Positions 50,171 to 63,000 of a stretch of 64,000 bases of DNA are shown here, piece after piece. Numbering within the stretch: position 1 is the stretch's first letter; each line of letters opens with the position of its first letter. The translations under genes were made by a program, and so were the position numbers. The notes under the pieces are model-generated. The model made no database searches, was not told where the DNA came from, and saw nothing but the letters and a program-made list of their open reading frames with translations. The stretch lies in contig NC_135126.1 of the NCBI RefSeq assembly GCF_050908995.1, positions 10,540,001-10,604,000 of the forward strand. Reading direction: 5' to 3'. The DNA is from Andrena cerasifolii. Taxonomy: Eukaryota > Arthropoda > Insecta > Hymenoptera > Andrenidae.

Positions 50171-50210
50171 ACTTACCTGGAACAGAAAAAGGAAAGAAAA
50201 CGTCATTAAC
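50171..50210 (-). promoter_or_regulatory. Recursive splice site (ratchet point) candidate
   Basis: Read on the minus strand, a long pyrimidine tract ending TTTTTCTGTTCCAG abuts GTAAGTAC directly, so an excellent 3' splice site is fused to an excellent 5' splice site with no exon between (junction between 50177 and 50176). A branch-like GTTAATGAC lies about 25-30 bases upstream. This matches the known Drosophila consensus for recursive splicing, in which long introns are removed in steps. It implies a minus-strand gene whose long intron spans this point; no flanking exon was recognised. Confidence 0.5.
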
Positions 50211-50693
50211 TCGCCCGGACTCGCATGCAAACGCGAGGTGCTAAAGTTCGTGTGCATGGGAGAATTATCCCAGCAACGGTATTGCATCCATTCGAACTTA
50301 TATGATTGCACGGCTCCGTGCGAGTCAAACGGAGGGACCACGACACATTCCAGGAAAAATCCATTGGGACTGAACGAGACCTAAGTACTGTGATCGTCGA
50401 TCTCCCCGGAGAGAGACTCGTTTCATGGAACTATAATGCTAGACTACGGAGGCCGTAATGTCAAGCGAATACTATTCCGATCGATCCTAGAGCAAGTCTC
50501 TCGGTATTTCAATATTCTCCTCGAATTACGGTTTGTCTTCGGAACCGTGGGACGAGCAGAAACTTTCCGCGGTGTGTAGATTTGTTTGTAACAAATAATT
50601 CAGTGAACGAAAGCCTTCATCGTGGAATTCTTAAAAAGATCCGTTTCCAGAGTCACTCTCCATCGACAAGTCTCACGATATAGCACTAATTAA

Positions 50694-50798
50694 CCCCTTT
50701 GCACCTGGGACCGCCGATTTTCTTCGCGAGACTGAGCAAGCCGAAGGGTAGGGGGCCGGACACGTCCAATTTGTCGGCTAATCGGCCCCGCCGCAGGG
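50694..50798. mobile_element. Possible short TTAA-flanked (piggyBac-type) MITE remnant
   Basis: TTAA sites at 50690-50693 and 50799-50802 bracket 105 bp that start CCCC and end GGG, the polarity expected of piggyBac ends. Only the first three bases of the ends pair clearly, so this could be chance or a heavily decayed copy. Confidence 0.2.
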
Positions 50799-53796
50799 TT
50801 AAAGACTCGACCTTGCTGATTCAGGCCGTGCGTTTACGCACTGGGCGCGACCAGCTAGCCATTCCTTTCTGATCTGTGCGTCGTGTTGCCGAGGTGCATT
50901 GAACTTCCTTCCCTCGTTTTATTGGCCATTTCGAACGGCGACGATAACCCCGTTGCTTGCGACAGCGTGCGCGTCGACCTTGCGAGAAGGCTCCCTCCGC
51001 GCGGAGCGGGTGAGAAGAGCGCAAGGAGGAACGTGGACGAGGCACTGATAATTTTATTGCGGCCTTTCGGCTGCATGCGCTCACCTTAACGCGTGCTTCC
51101 ACCAAGGCATTTATTACAATAACAGCGGGCCACTTGAACGTAGAAAATTCCGCCGGTGTTATTTCGTGGCCGCTCGTCGGCACTGACGTTAATTAGTGAC
51201 GAGGGATGAATTAAAGCAAAGAGATCGACTTAATACGTCCGCTTCGATTACTCGTTGCGCCCTGTCCGTTGGATTTACGGCGCTGGAGCATCGGGGGGAA
51301 TAAATCAGGAAAATGATGCACGGAGGCGTTCGCGTGATTTGCGACCCTCATTATATACACGCGCCATTTTTCACGCTCTCTCCTTGGCGAATGTAAGGGG
51401 TAATTGCGAGCTATCGTCGTGCTCGAAACAAGGTCGGTGCCTGAGGAAGACACGGAGGAAAATAAGGAAGAAAGTGGAACGTTACGCGCGGGGCATAAAA
51501 TACTTGGAAAGTCGGCAAGATCATCTACACTTCTATGGCTCTCAGAAGAATGCCTCGGCCTTCGAGCCCTACTTCGTGAACGACGAAGTTCGTGGTAGCG
51601 AGATATTCCAAAGGGGAGAAGCGGCGAAATATTTAGCCCCGGCCAGATACTTCGCCCGGCCAGCGTCCATCTAAATCTTTTCCTCGGCGCGGAACTACCG
51701 CGATCTCCATCTCGCGTCGTTTTATCAGTGTCCGAAGGCAGCGCGGGCTTCGCGCATAACTCTCTAGCGCGGAGGGCTACTTTTCAACTTTTTACGCGTC
51801 ACGCCGTGCCCGCTTACCGGAGGCACGAGAGTTCCGCGGTGTCGTCGTACGCGTTTCGCGTCCTCGCCTGGTCCATGCATATGTGTAAGCTCGTGAGAGA
51901 GCTTCGAATGATGTATAGGGGGCTCCGCGAGACCAAATGGGCCAGGCCCAGAATTTTCGTTTTTCGCGATCCCTCGGCGATCCTCTCGTCGGCGACCACC
52001 TTGATGGAAGATACGTATCTGCCGCGGGATCGTTGCCTCACATTCCGTTTTTGGAGGGAACTCCTCAAGCTGCGTGGATTTACATCGACCCCTTTTTTTT
52101 TATTCTCGCTCGATCGTGTTAATGCCCGGGAATCTGCGGCCCCGGTCGAGTCGAGTTCACTGATTCGCGATCGTAATTGCGATTTGGATGATCGAGTACG
52201 GGATAGTTGTTGGATTTCGATCTGCGCAACGATGATAAGGGTCGGAACTGCCAGAAGAGTAATTCTCAGCTTTCGCGACGATATTGAGATTTGGAATATA
52301 AAGCGTAGCGTTTCGAGGGGCGCCGGGTGATTTTTCAGCTCGGTGCTGCGAGCACGTTTGTGCACAGCATTTCTGAGCAGCTCTCGAAATAATAGTAGAT
52401 GCGAAACACACGGGGCTACGACGTGCGAGGGATCTCTTCTGGCGTACGTATACGTGCACCAGGCGCAGATTTATTGCGAGTGCTGCGAGGAGAACGAAAT
52501 GGCAAAGAGAAGAAAGGGCGCCTGGGTGTCGGAAGGGGGAATAGAGGGGGCCCTTTTGTAATATGTTGATATTTAATGATCCCGAGCGAAATAGTTTACG
52601 ATCGACGTATTTATTAAACGGCACTGTTTAAGCCGCTAACGCTTCGCATCGAACTAACAAGCGGCACTATTTCGAGTACACTCGCGATGGAGAGGCGGAG
52701 CGAACTACGTCGCCGAAGCGGTGAATTATAAAGAGTGGGCCTTTAATTGCTTGTCAATACACGTGGATATAAATCTGGAGTACTAAAAGTAACATGAAAT
52801 CCCCGGCCATTCTTTTCTGACTTACGACGGATTAAAGCGCAACGCACCGAATTCCCTTCGAATGTTCGCAGCTCGTGCACGCCTGACTTTCAAATCGAAC
52901 CAAAAGGAAAGAGTAAACGTTCGATCCCCCCGCTACTTAAAGAAATTCATATTTCGACACACGAAGAACGAATGCAACGGTCGCGAACCACGGTACCACG
53001 AATTCCTGGGCAAGGAATTTTCGACCGGTCGCGTCGAAAGTACCCCGGTGAAAGGGACAGGGCGGAGGGGTTGGAAGTCGAGATGGTCGCGAATTTATTT
53101 AGTGGAGTGTACACCTTTAACCCTTTCGTTTGCAGCTGATATACGGCCGGACGAAATAAAGAAGTCGTAAGGCCCTGGGCCAGTCCGGGCCCCGATCCTG
53201 CCTCACCCCCCGCCCCTCGGTGCCCCGCTCCCTCTTTCAACTTTCCCTTCGCCTCTTCCTCCCCCGCGCCGGCCGAGCCAGCCGTTGGCTCCATAGAGTT
53301 GCAGCTCCGAGATCAATTATTATTACCAGTCGTAAATAAATATCAATATATTTCCTATGCCCCTACACCGCGGCTCTCTCCTCCCTCCTTCTTCCGCTCT
53401 CGAGCACTAAAAATCCTTTCTCGCTGCGGCCGTTTGCGGTCTCTTTGTGACGCACGCCGCGGCAGACGTCCGAGCTTGTCCGGTTACAAGATGCTTGTAC
53501 GCGAGCGTAAGTTTCTCTTTGCTCTATCCTCCTCCCCTCGTTCCGTTCGTTCTCCGTCCTGTCCCTCCTACCCTCGAGGGTGGAAGAGGAACGGACGGTT
53601 GGTCTCTGCCCTCTTGCCCCTCGGTGGTATTACAGCAGGAGGATTCTTTCGCCGGAGGAGACCCACGCATCAGGATCCGCCTGGGACTACTAGAAGAGTC
53701 TAGCTGATACCAATCGGTGGAATGTCGTGAGAAAAGGAACGGTGGACCCGGTGAATGGAGACGTTCGCGACTAGTTTATTAGAGCGTTCGGACCGC

Positions 53797-53804
53797 TATA
53801 TAAG
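53797..53804 (+). promoter_or_regulatory. Candidate TATA box for a small ORF
   Basis: TATATAAG lies 56 bases before an ATG at 53853, so a start about 30 bases downstream would leave a leader of about 25 nt. No strong initiator motif was seen. Confidence 0.25.
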
Positions 53805-53852
53805 TCGAGGGTAACCCTGAATGCGCTCGTATTTCACGCGCGCGGACGGGAC

Positions 53853-53975
53853 ATGGGAGATAGGAAAATGGCTGTCGTCGCGGCTCCGCGGTACCGCAGG
53901 AAGAAATTACGCAACCGATACAGGCAATATTTCCAGGATCACACCCGCCGCGAATCGTTAGCCTGCTCCCCCTAA
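53853..53975 (+). CDS. Candidate small ORF, basic 40-residue peptide
   Basis: ATG at 53853 opens 40 codons to TAA at 53973-53975. The peptide begins MGDRKMAVVAAPRYRRKKLR, continues NRYRQYFQDHTRRESL and is strongly basic in the centre. A TATA box lies at the right distance upstream. I recognise no family. A small ORF of this size is easily produced by chance; only the upstream TATA box raises it above background. An acceptor-like TTTCCAG occurs inside it. Confidence 0.18.
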   Translation: MGDRKMAVVAAPRYRRKKLRNRYRQYFQDHTRRESLACSP

Positions 53976-55740
53976 TTCGCTCCCGACTCTATGGAGGAGC
54001 TAAAGGAGCACGCGACTCGACGGTGGACACGTCGATTTCGCTGGTAGCATTGTGGAGGCGTATCGGTAGGGCGGCCGGGTCCAGAAAAGCAGTGCAGCGT
54101 ACTTAAAGGTTCGCGCAGCGGCTGGCAGCGCGATCGTGTTCGATTACTTCGTTCGATGGCAACAAATTGTCGGCGGGGCACAAGATATATTATCCTCACT
54201 GTCCCCGAGGCGTCGCAGATGGGAGCTGGGGGGCCGGTGCGTGTGCGAAAACGAAAAAATCCGGGACACATTCGCGGCGAAGAGCGATACGCGTATGCAG
54301 AGAAGGAGGAAGAGGCGAGGGCACCTCTGGAGGAAGAGAAGAAAGAGATCCGCTTTCTCGTACAGCTTCTCTTGCGAAGGAGAGGCCCATCTGGCTATCT
54401 CGCTCTTGCTTGCTCGCATTAGAGAGCGGACTACCGTTTTGCGCGGTCGCCGCTCGCGGAACGAGAAGGTATGATGATATTAACTTAACATGCACCCGCG
54501 CGCATTGTTATGATAATGTATTTAAATGTCAACCGTAGGTACGAGCGGGCTGGCGGGCAACAGTCGCGTACGAGTGCACGCGCCACGACGCCGCGCCGTT
54601 TCTTTCCGCGGACGTTCCTACACGCACGAACCCTCTGGATCCTAGAGCCGGCCGCTTTTCTCCGCGCGTCGCTTTTGTGCAGCTTGGTGGTCTTGACCGG
54701 TACATGCGCGCAACCGGGTCAGCGACATCCGACGGGACGGACTGTTGGTTTATTTCTCATTTGTTGCCCTGGTCGTATATGGTGGTGAAGTGTTACTCGC
54801 GACGCCGCGAGAATGCTTCAAGCCTGCTTCTTGCTACGCGCATGGAGCAGCAGCAGCTTCGAGGGACCCTGGGCTAGGAAATTATTTGATCACTGTCGCG
54901 GTGCGCAAGTTACTTTAGAAAAATATGGGACCGCAAGATTAACCTGATCGGTTGAATGATTTCCACGGAACCACGGGTTATGGTCGGACCTAAACGTCCG
55001 ACAGTTTGTTGCATCAACCTCGAAGTCGTAAAATCGAGAACGCGGCTCTGTTTCGCAACTAATCGACCGGCTTACGCGTGAAACGCTGGGCGAATTAGTC
55101 GAATGAACCCTTCGCGGTTTATTGCTCCGGCTGGCGCGATTACGCGGCGCCAAAGCGTGGCTTAATTAGAACGTTGGTGGCGCGGAGTCACGTCGATCGG
55201 GACCGTAAGCCGTGATTGACGTGCTTCACGGTTCCACTAACAGAGCTGCCGGGAAACCGTTCAAGGATTCCAGTCGCTTGTACACCGCGAGTCGCGAATA
55301 AACGCGTAAATCGTACCGCTGCTCCGGTAGACGTGACCGCTTCTCGACGGGGCCAGATCGAGCTGAACGATCCTACGTAAAGAGCGATTCCGTAGTCTGC
55401 ATACGCTGGAAACCGTTCGTCACGCTGTCGAATGAACGCACCAGGATTATTTCTTTGATCACCGCGCGGTTCTTCGATCCGTCGTTGGTATTCTTGTTAG
55501 ATCGAACACGTGTACGCGCGGGCTCGTCTATGCCCATAAAGATGCACGGAGGAACGCGCGTTGGCGCCATAGGGACACCCTCCTCGCCTTCCCTTTTCGC
55601 CTCTTAAGCGCGAAAGCACGTTGATTACTCGCGACAGTTCTGTCCTGGCCGTGCTCATAGCAAAACTGACACGGTATTCCGCGAGATCATCGTCGCGCGA
55701 GGGGAACGCGTCGTTCGAGGGAACAAATTGTAACAGCTTA

Positions 55741-56569
55741 GATAGCAAGCCCTGAAAAAGAGTGACCAAAGAATGAGGCCTGTTTTAGCCTCTTCTTGGT
55801 CCTACGATTTTGGAAATGAATTTTGTGTCCAATACCTTATGGTGAGACATCATTCGCAACAAATTAGCAAGTTGAGGTGACAATTAGTTTCTGAGATATG
55901 GGAGGTGAATGAAGTGAAAATTCATTAATGCACCAGCCTATATGATAATTAAAGAATTGTTCTCAGGGATTTTGCTGACTGCTAACAACGAAGTTGAACT
56001 TAGACTTTCAAAATTCATAACTTCTATTGCAAGTATGTCGATAATACAAAGTCACTCCGCGGCCACAGTCGTAAGTAAACATAAATATTAACATTCTATC
56101 AATCGGAATATACGGCTTCTACAAAATTAAAACTCATTATTGTTAAAACCATAAATATTACTTTAGCTTCGAAAATTCATTTTATAACTTTTTACGTTAC
56201 GAATATTAGACCAAAGTTTTATGGAAATTAGAATATTTTTTACATACGATTTGCTATATTGAATCGGTCATTTTGAATTTTGAAAATCTAAGCTCAAATT
56301 CGTTGTTCTCAGTCAACAAAACCCCTGGGAACAATTCTTTAAATTATCAGACTGACATAAAACTCCGTTCATCGAAGCGTATCGGCTGATGCGTCAATGA
56401 ATTTTCACTTCTTTGACCTCCCATATATCAGGAACTAATAATTGTCACCGGAACTTGAAAATTTGTTGCGATTGATGTCTCACCATAAGGTATGGTATGG
56501 CATAAAATTCAGTTCCAAAATCGTGGGACCAAAGTGAGGCTATTTCTTGGGTCACTCTTTGCAGCTATC
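55741..56569. mobile_element. Foldback DNA element, superfamily undetermined
   Basis: An AT-rich element of about 829 bp forms a long imperfect inverted repeat. The ends carry GATAGC (55741-55746) and GCTATC (56564-56569), then AAAGAGTGACC with its complement near each end. Further in, CCTACGATTTTGGAA pairs with TTCCAAAATCGTGGG, and CACCATAAGGTAT, AAAGAATTGTTC and AACAACGAA reappear inverted. Arms run about 55741-56017 and 56271-56569 around a unique centre of about 250 bp. No target duplication could be fixed, though TA occurs at both outer edges. No transposase is visible. Confidence 0.75.
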
Positions 56570-56798
56570 GCTCCGAAAAATAAACCAACTGAGCTTCCCC
56601 TTTCTTAAACACGCGAGGCCGACAAATACATACGTGGCGTGTACTTACTGTATTTGTAATTAAAGCACGTCGCGTTACAACGTCGCCTACCCCAGTTATC
56701 GAAATTATCCACGACGAAGCCCTTTCCACCGTAAATTCATGCGGTTCGTATCGCGTCGCTGCACGAGAACACGACGTAACGAAATAGTCGCTGTGATG

Positions 56799-56813
56799 TT
56801 TTTTTTTTTTTTT
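56799..56813. repeat. Homopolymer T tract (15 T)
   Basis: An uninterrupted run of 15 T. No retro-element body was recognised beside it. Confidence 0.85.
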
Positions 56814-59687
56814 AATAAGTCGACGCCGCGCTGAACAAAGAGCGAACGACGATGATAAAAGCGACAGGGCAGTGCACGGTCGGATCGCGATGATACTACT
56901 GAAACGCGTGCAACAGCGTGGCCGCGCGTGTGTTCCCACAGAAATCGTAATTTATTCCGTTAACCACCGCGTCGCAATTACCGGGGAACACCAATCCAGT
57001 AGACACGCGATATTGAAATACAATCTGTTAGATTCGATCTGTCCGTGCGTGAGACTGGATGGCGTTTGTTGCACAAGAAGGAACGTAGCGGTGCCAAAGT
57101 TCGCGGCTAGGAATCATCATTATCTTCTATCTAACGGCGGCACGTAATAAGGAACCCGCGGTTCCAATATCTATTACCGTGGCCGTAAATTTCGTGGAAC
57201 ACGGCTGAAGCGGAGAATCGTATTTCCAGCCGATCGCGCCTCCGTCTTCCCAATCTCCGCCTTTCTTTTCCCCCCTCCCCCTCCCCCCTGGCCGCGACGA
57301 CGTAATTTATACTTAATAACGGGCCGCGTCGGTATTTTACACGAGGCGAGACTCGCATTTTTCGCCGCAATCCACGAGTCCCGTGGAAATCGATTGCCAG
57401 CCGGCGATTACAAATGTACCGTGATACGCTTTATCTCGTTATTGGAAAACTGTCCCTAGCTTTGTTTTATCGCGCGTGAACGCGAAACGAAACCGCCACT
57501 TCGCGCCGATTCGGCCCCGAAGTAACGCGAACCTACCGGTGGCTTTATCCAATATCGTTTTTAATTAGTTCTTAGATCGAGGCGGAGATATACCTACATC
57601 GGAGGCGTGTTAATTGAGTTATATTCACGCTTCGTTGATTCGAACAGCGGTGTGTAATATAGAGAATGAGATTCCCGAAAATAGATTGGCTTTAATATGA
57701 TACGCAATGCATAGCTAGCAAATATTTGAAATAAAACTAGAGAGCCTCGTCGCCACCGCCTCTGCTGACCGTCCACGTGGACTCTATTCCCGTCCAAGCT
57801 ATCAATAGTACGGGCGGACAACAGAAAACTGCAGCCCGGCTGCCACTACCCGAAAGCTCCATCATCGGAAGCTCTACTGTCCCCAATCGCAGTAGACTAA
57901 AGGCATCCTAGGCGTTCGGTATGTTAAAATTTAAATTAAACGTAGAAACCTGGCATACACGGGGCGAGGTTCGTTGCTCCAAATAGTAGCGTGTCTCCGT
58001 CGCGTTTCAAATCCCACTCTTGCCCGGTGAACAAGCCTGGGACGTGTTTCCGACGAGCGAGGATCTGACCGAGAGGCGGACCGCGCGCCAGCGCGAAAAT
58101 ACTCGCGGTGGATCCGCGTGGACTCTAATTTCGGTCGGGCGCCGTAGACACCACGCGGTCCACGGGTCTATTTCCTGCCTGGTTCGTCGAGCCGTTACCT
58201 AGGCAGGGCACGCAGATTTCTTGGCTCGACGCGGCGGCGTCGACGACCACCACGACCGGCGGAGGGATGGCAAGCTTGTTGGCAGAAGGAGATCGACGGC
58301 AATGGACTAGCAAATCCGATGCGTCTGGCTTCCTCGACTACTCTGCTTTCCCCTCTACCCGCCTTCGACTGGGACACGGCGTTATTATTGCAGACTTTCT
58401 TAGTAACTGTAGCTATAAACGATCTCGGGTAAGGGTGGTAGAAGAGTAGTCTGGAATTACCTGATTAACTACGTATTTGTCTGTAGACCATTTGAAAACT
58501 CTCTAGGTATGTGTCCAGTGAAGAAACTCGGTTTCCCTGTATTTCTCTTAAGGATAAGTCAGCTGGAAGGAGCCGAGAGCAGGGGATTCGTGGTAAAGAA
58601 GAAAGGATGCAGGCAAAGACCGAAGCTAATTGCCCGCCAGCGTCGCCTGACAATGCACCCGCGTACCACCACCATCGCCGCCGCCATCCTGGGCTCGTTT
58701 TAATTTTCTAAACGCGGATAAAGAGCTCGAGGGGGGCGCGGGGCGACGGTGCAGCCGCGTGGTAGACGGCCACGCGGAATGCAAAATAGAGCCGCAAATC
58801 TGCCGGCATCAAAGGCGAACGAGAACGACCCGTCTCGGCATTTCTCGGCCGACCGACTACCACGTACGATTCCACTGTCTCTGGACGCGGCTAGACGGAA
58901 AATCGAACATCCCATCGCAGCCTAATTAATTGCGTAACGCCCTGGGAATCGAGATCGCGACACTCGTCGAGATCCGAGGGGCGTCGGTGGGCGGGCACGC
59001 GCGAATGCCAACGTTTTTGCGGCTCCAGACAGATAACTGCAGGAGGGATAAGGCGTTTGATACTGTGGCTCGATTAGTCGGGGGATAGGCGGATCATTGC
59101 GTCGAGAGTATCGCCTGGGATCCTGCAAATTGAGATATTTGTATTGCCGCGTGTTGCTGGGTGTCTTGCGTGGATGTACTTGGAGAGTACGGTACGTATA
59201 TAAACTCTGATCAATTCTCTCTTTGCCCTACATGATTCTTTATTGCGCATTACGAAGATAGTTCACCCGCAACATCGTATCTTGTTTGATTTAGCAGAAA
59301 CCCCTCATGGGATTTCCCTGCCATAGCAATGCGCCTCTGGGAGCGTATAAATAGAGAAGTCAGCAGTAGCTCAGAGACTGTCACGAACATTTACGTCAAC
59401 AAATACACACGACTCGGAAAGACGTTTCTCTTTCGTGTCCCGAAGTCATTCCCATGGCTTTCGATTCTATACAGGCATCCTCACAATAGAACAATAATAC
59501 ACTCGCGTGGATTGCGACAGTGGTCCGGCACCGCTAATTGCCCCCGACTACTTACGAGCGTTGCCTCTCGTACCGAAAATATATCGTTCGTTAAGCGTCT
59601 GGCATTTGCTCGACCCAGCGAATAGCAAGAAAACGGGCGTCTGAATGCGGCAGTGTTACCACGGTCCACGAGAAAGCGCAACAACGT

Positions 59688-59705
59688 CCCCCATCCTTAT
59701 GGGGG
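59688..59705. repeat. Small perfect hairpin
   Basis: CCCCCAT and ATGGGGG form a 7-bp perfect stem around a CCTT loop. It is short, and no T-run or RNA-gene context is attached. Confidence 0.6.
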
Positions 59706-60006
59706 CATGCACATTGTTGCACACACCAGGCAATTAACGGGACTCCTCGCCATCGACGTATCCGCGGGAATATTTAATACGCTGGCCGGCTCGTTTCGCC
59801 AATTAAAACGGTTGCAGGCGCGTCGTTAAGGGTTTACGGATAGACCCGTAGCAGAAAAATCATCCCCCGCGCGAACGAGGCCATCGAGCAAACTTCTAAT
59901 TAGAGGGCCAAAGTCTGTTGTGCGTGTTCCGCTGGACGCCTACCAGTTAGTCACGCCTCTCGATCATCGGGCGAATTTATCAAGCTGCGAGGACCGGCGA
60001 GGGTGC

Positions 60007-60037
60007 AAAAAAAAAGAGAGAGAGAGAAAAAAAAAAG
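60007..60037. repeat. A-rich / (GA)n compound simple repeat
   Basis: Nine A, then about six GA units, then ten A, continuing into GGAGGAGGAGG. It is a compound low-complexity tract that keeps nearby frames open artificially. Confidence 0.9.
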
Positions 60038-63000
60038 AACGGAGGAGGAGGAACGACAACTCTTTACGCACGGTTCGCGTTGTACGCTCCGCGCTGGCGC
60101 CCCACGCTTTAAGCGCAATAAAATAACGAGGAACGGTAATGCTACGCGCCGGCCGCTGAATTATAGCCTTTTAATATTCGAAAGGTCACTACGGATAATT
60201 TAAAATGCGCCCGCGAGAAACGCGCATATATTATGAATTTTCATGGACAGACCTTAATTACCGCGGATGCGGCGCATAGAAAAATTATCCCCACGGCGCG
60301 GGTTAATCAATTTGAAATACAGCCCGGATTTGCTTTTCAATCGCTTTGTAGCTGATCCTTGAGACAGCGAACGTGCTTCTAGGATCTCTGCTTTTATAGG
60401 AATTCTTCGATACCGTGATTTCGTTCGCCTCTTATCGGGGAGGACTGAATTTCCCTCGAGTTACATACCATGCAGAACGTCTAATGAATATTGATCGCGT
60501 AACAAAGTTTCTACGTGACGAGAAACCTTCGGCAGTCCACTGCACGTAGCTCTTCTTCTCCGAGAGACTGGTCACTCCTCGCTGTCCCTACAGCCATTTA
60601 AGTGGATTTATTCAAGTTCGTGACGAAACAAAGGGACGACCGTACGCTCCGCTATCATTTATTAACGTCCGAGCGGAGCACCAAAGACAAGCGGGAACAG
60701 ATGCTGTATTTGAGTGGTTGCGGAACATGTCTCGCCGACCAGGATGCGGCAAGACAATTTCTTTAAGAGCCTTCAGACCGGGGGAGTGGTTCCTTAACGC
60801 CTTCGGCCACTCATCGTTGGTCCTTAGGCAGCCGAAGAGCACCGATGGTCGACCTTCCGACCCGCTGGTATCTAACTCGAGTAATGCTTGTTCCCTTAAT
60901 TTGATTTACTTGGCGCGAATAACCTGTGCTCTCGAGCACCTCTTCGTTAACTATTGTGAAATATTGCGAGTGATATTTATGGATAAATCTGTCACTTGTT
61001 GAACAGAAAATAGAATACTATATAAATTGGTAGACATCAGTGTTCATGTATGATTTTCATAGTTTCATAGTGCGCTTCCTTGCATACTCAGTGAAATAAA
61101 GTGCACGCACGATCTATCTTTGAACCCTCCTTTTTAATTGCCGAGAATTAACTACCAGCCGATGGTTAATATCACCTCTATAAGATTGCGGGGTTGCAGA
61201 ATGGCCGCTGAAACATTAAATCATTATTGTCAGGCGCAACGGAGACCCCAGGTGGCTGACGGTAAGGAGAGGCCACTCTCAAGGCACAGTTTCTTAATGG
61301 AGGTCTGGCCCGGTAACGGCTAAGAGGATGAATAGAAACGTGATTGCAATTAATGCACGTACAGGCCGATTATTGTGTCAGATGCATCGGCCGAGGTTAA
61401 TGCATCCTAATATAGTCTCTTAGGCGACGACCATGTTCACCACGAGCTGTGCATCGCGAATCATTAACGTCGGGAAATGACCCCAAAACTGTGAGCCCCG
61501 GTGCAGCGTATTTCGCGAACAGGGCCTAACGAAAATTCTACTAAAGACCGCCGCTCTCGGGAGGGAATTAATTGTTCGATGACGATCGCGAGAAGGACAT
61601 CGGGGCGAAGTAATTTTCTTTCGGAGGGCGTTCGAGACGAGTGAATTATAGAGGCGGAACGACGATCCTCGAGGAGCGAAGGATGTAAAAGGCAGCGAGG
61701 CAAGAGGCAGCGGGTCACAGAAGAATTCATTTGCGATGGTTAAATTGCATTTTGAAGTCTCTAGCTCCCAAGGCGTCTCCATCCCGGCTGGATCGCCGCC
61801 AATACTCCAATAAAATGGCCCCTTTTTTGCGAGCAGCCAGTGTCTTCCTCTCTGCGGCCGGCGCGAGGCGATCTCAAGCTCGGAAGCCTCCTTTTATCGC
61901 GCCTCGACCCAGAACGCAGCGATATCCACCTCGCCGCGGCACTCTGCCACGGCCGTACGCCGGCACACTTTTACGCAGCGCGGCAGAATTATTGGAATCA
62001 TAACGTAAATCTGCCCGGCGGGGTGCTGTTCGTTTATCTCTCCGGTCGCGGAATTGTCCCCCGTATTTATACCACGAAAGGTTAAGAAGAGCATAAAGCC
62101 GGCGATTTTATTCTCTAAGTTTACTTTCGGGCGCCTGCCCCTCGTCCGGCGCGCCGTCCAGCAACGGGTGCGAACGCGAATTTATGAAAAAAGTGCCGAC
62201 GAAAAGCCAGCTAGGAAGAAACGGAAGGAGAGGGGGCGGGAAGAACGAGCGTTCCTTTTAATACGAAATTTTATAGTCACGTGCGCTCGTCGGGCGGTTA
62301 AGGATCGACGATGGCCCTGGACAACGTTGTTCGAAGTTACGGCGTTAAATTAATTACGGCGCCCGTCGTGGTGGCTGAAATACTGGGCGCACGCCCGTGG
62401 AATACAATTTCGGCGGAAGTCGCGTATATCAACCGGCATTCGGCGCTCGGCCCGCTTTATCGGCGATATTTTATCGAATATTATTTACAGGCACGTGTAC
62501 AGAACGAAACTTTAGGGAATTTAATCTAGGACAACATTCGGAAAGTCCGTTAAGGGGTGTGTGGCGTCGGCACAGCCGGATATAAATTAGACGGCCTCCG
62601 CAGCGGAGGTTGACTCCGCCCTTTCCGCATCCGAGCTCCAAGTTAGTCGAATTTTCCGCGATTCTTCAACGACTGCGGGAATTTCAACGTGGTCCCTTGA
62701 CGGCATTACCCTTTCGCCCGAGATTTACCGTGCCCCGACCACCGCGAGGTGTCCTTTTAATCCGTGGTGTCACGTCCGTGGCGGTTCTAGATGACCAAAG
62801 ACGCAGTGTCACTTACTCAACCGAGAGCGCACCAATTCGCTCGCAGGGAAACTCCAGATCACCATCTCTGATGTCTCTCTAAAGTGGTCTCTACGGCCAC
62901 TGGCGAACGACTCTATCGCGTTCCAGCGAACCAAGGAAAAGACCAATTTCGATGATTCCCAAGGAGATGGGTCCATCGCACGTTTAGTAACGCTGCCGGA

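Larger units (their letters stand above)
47576..55740. other. No confirmed gene; probable intronic or intergenic DNA
   Basis: I see no recognised gene. The notable signals are a recursive-splice-type site on the minus strand (50171-50210), a possible 105-bp TTAA-flanked remnant (50694-50798) and a TATA-linked small ORF (53797-53975). Long overlapping open frames at 51255-51674 and 51728-52365 run on both strands with no recognised content. Confidence 0.4.

Noticed and set aside
51728..52365. Overlapping frames of 200 and 183 codons on opposite strands
   Set aside because: The two are mirror frames with Arg/Ser-rich content and no recognised motif, as expected of chance frames in GC-rich DNA.
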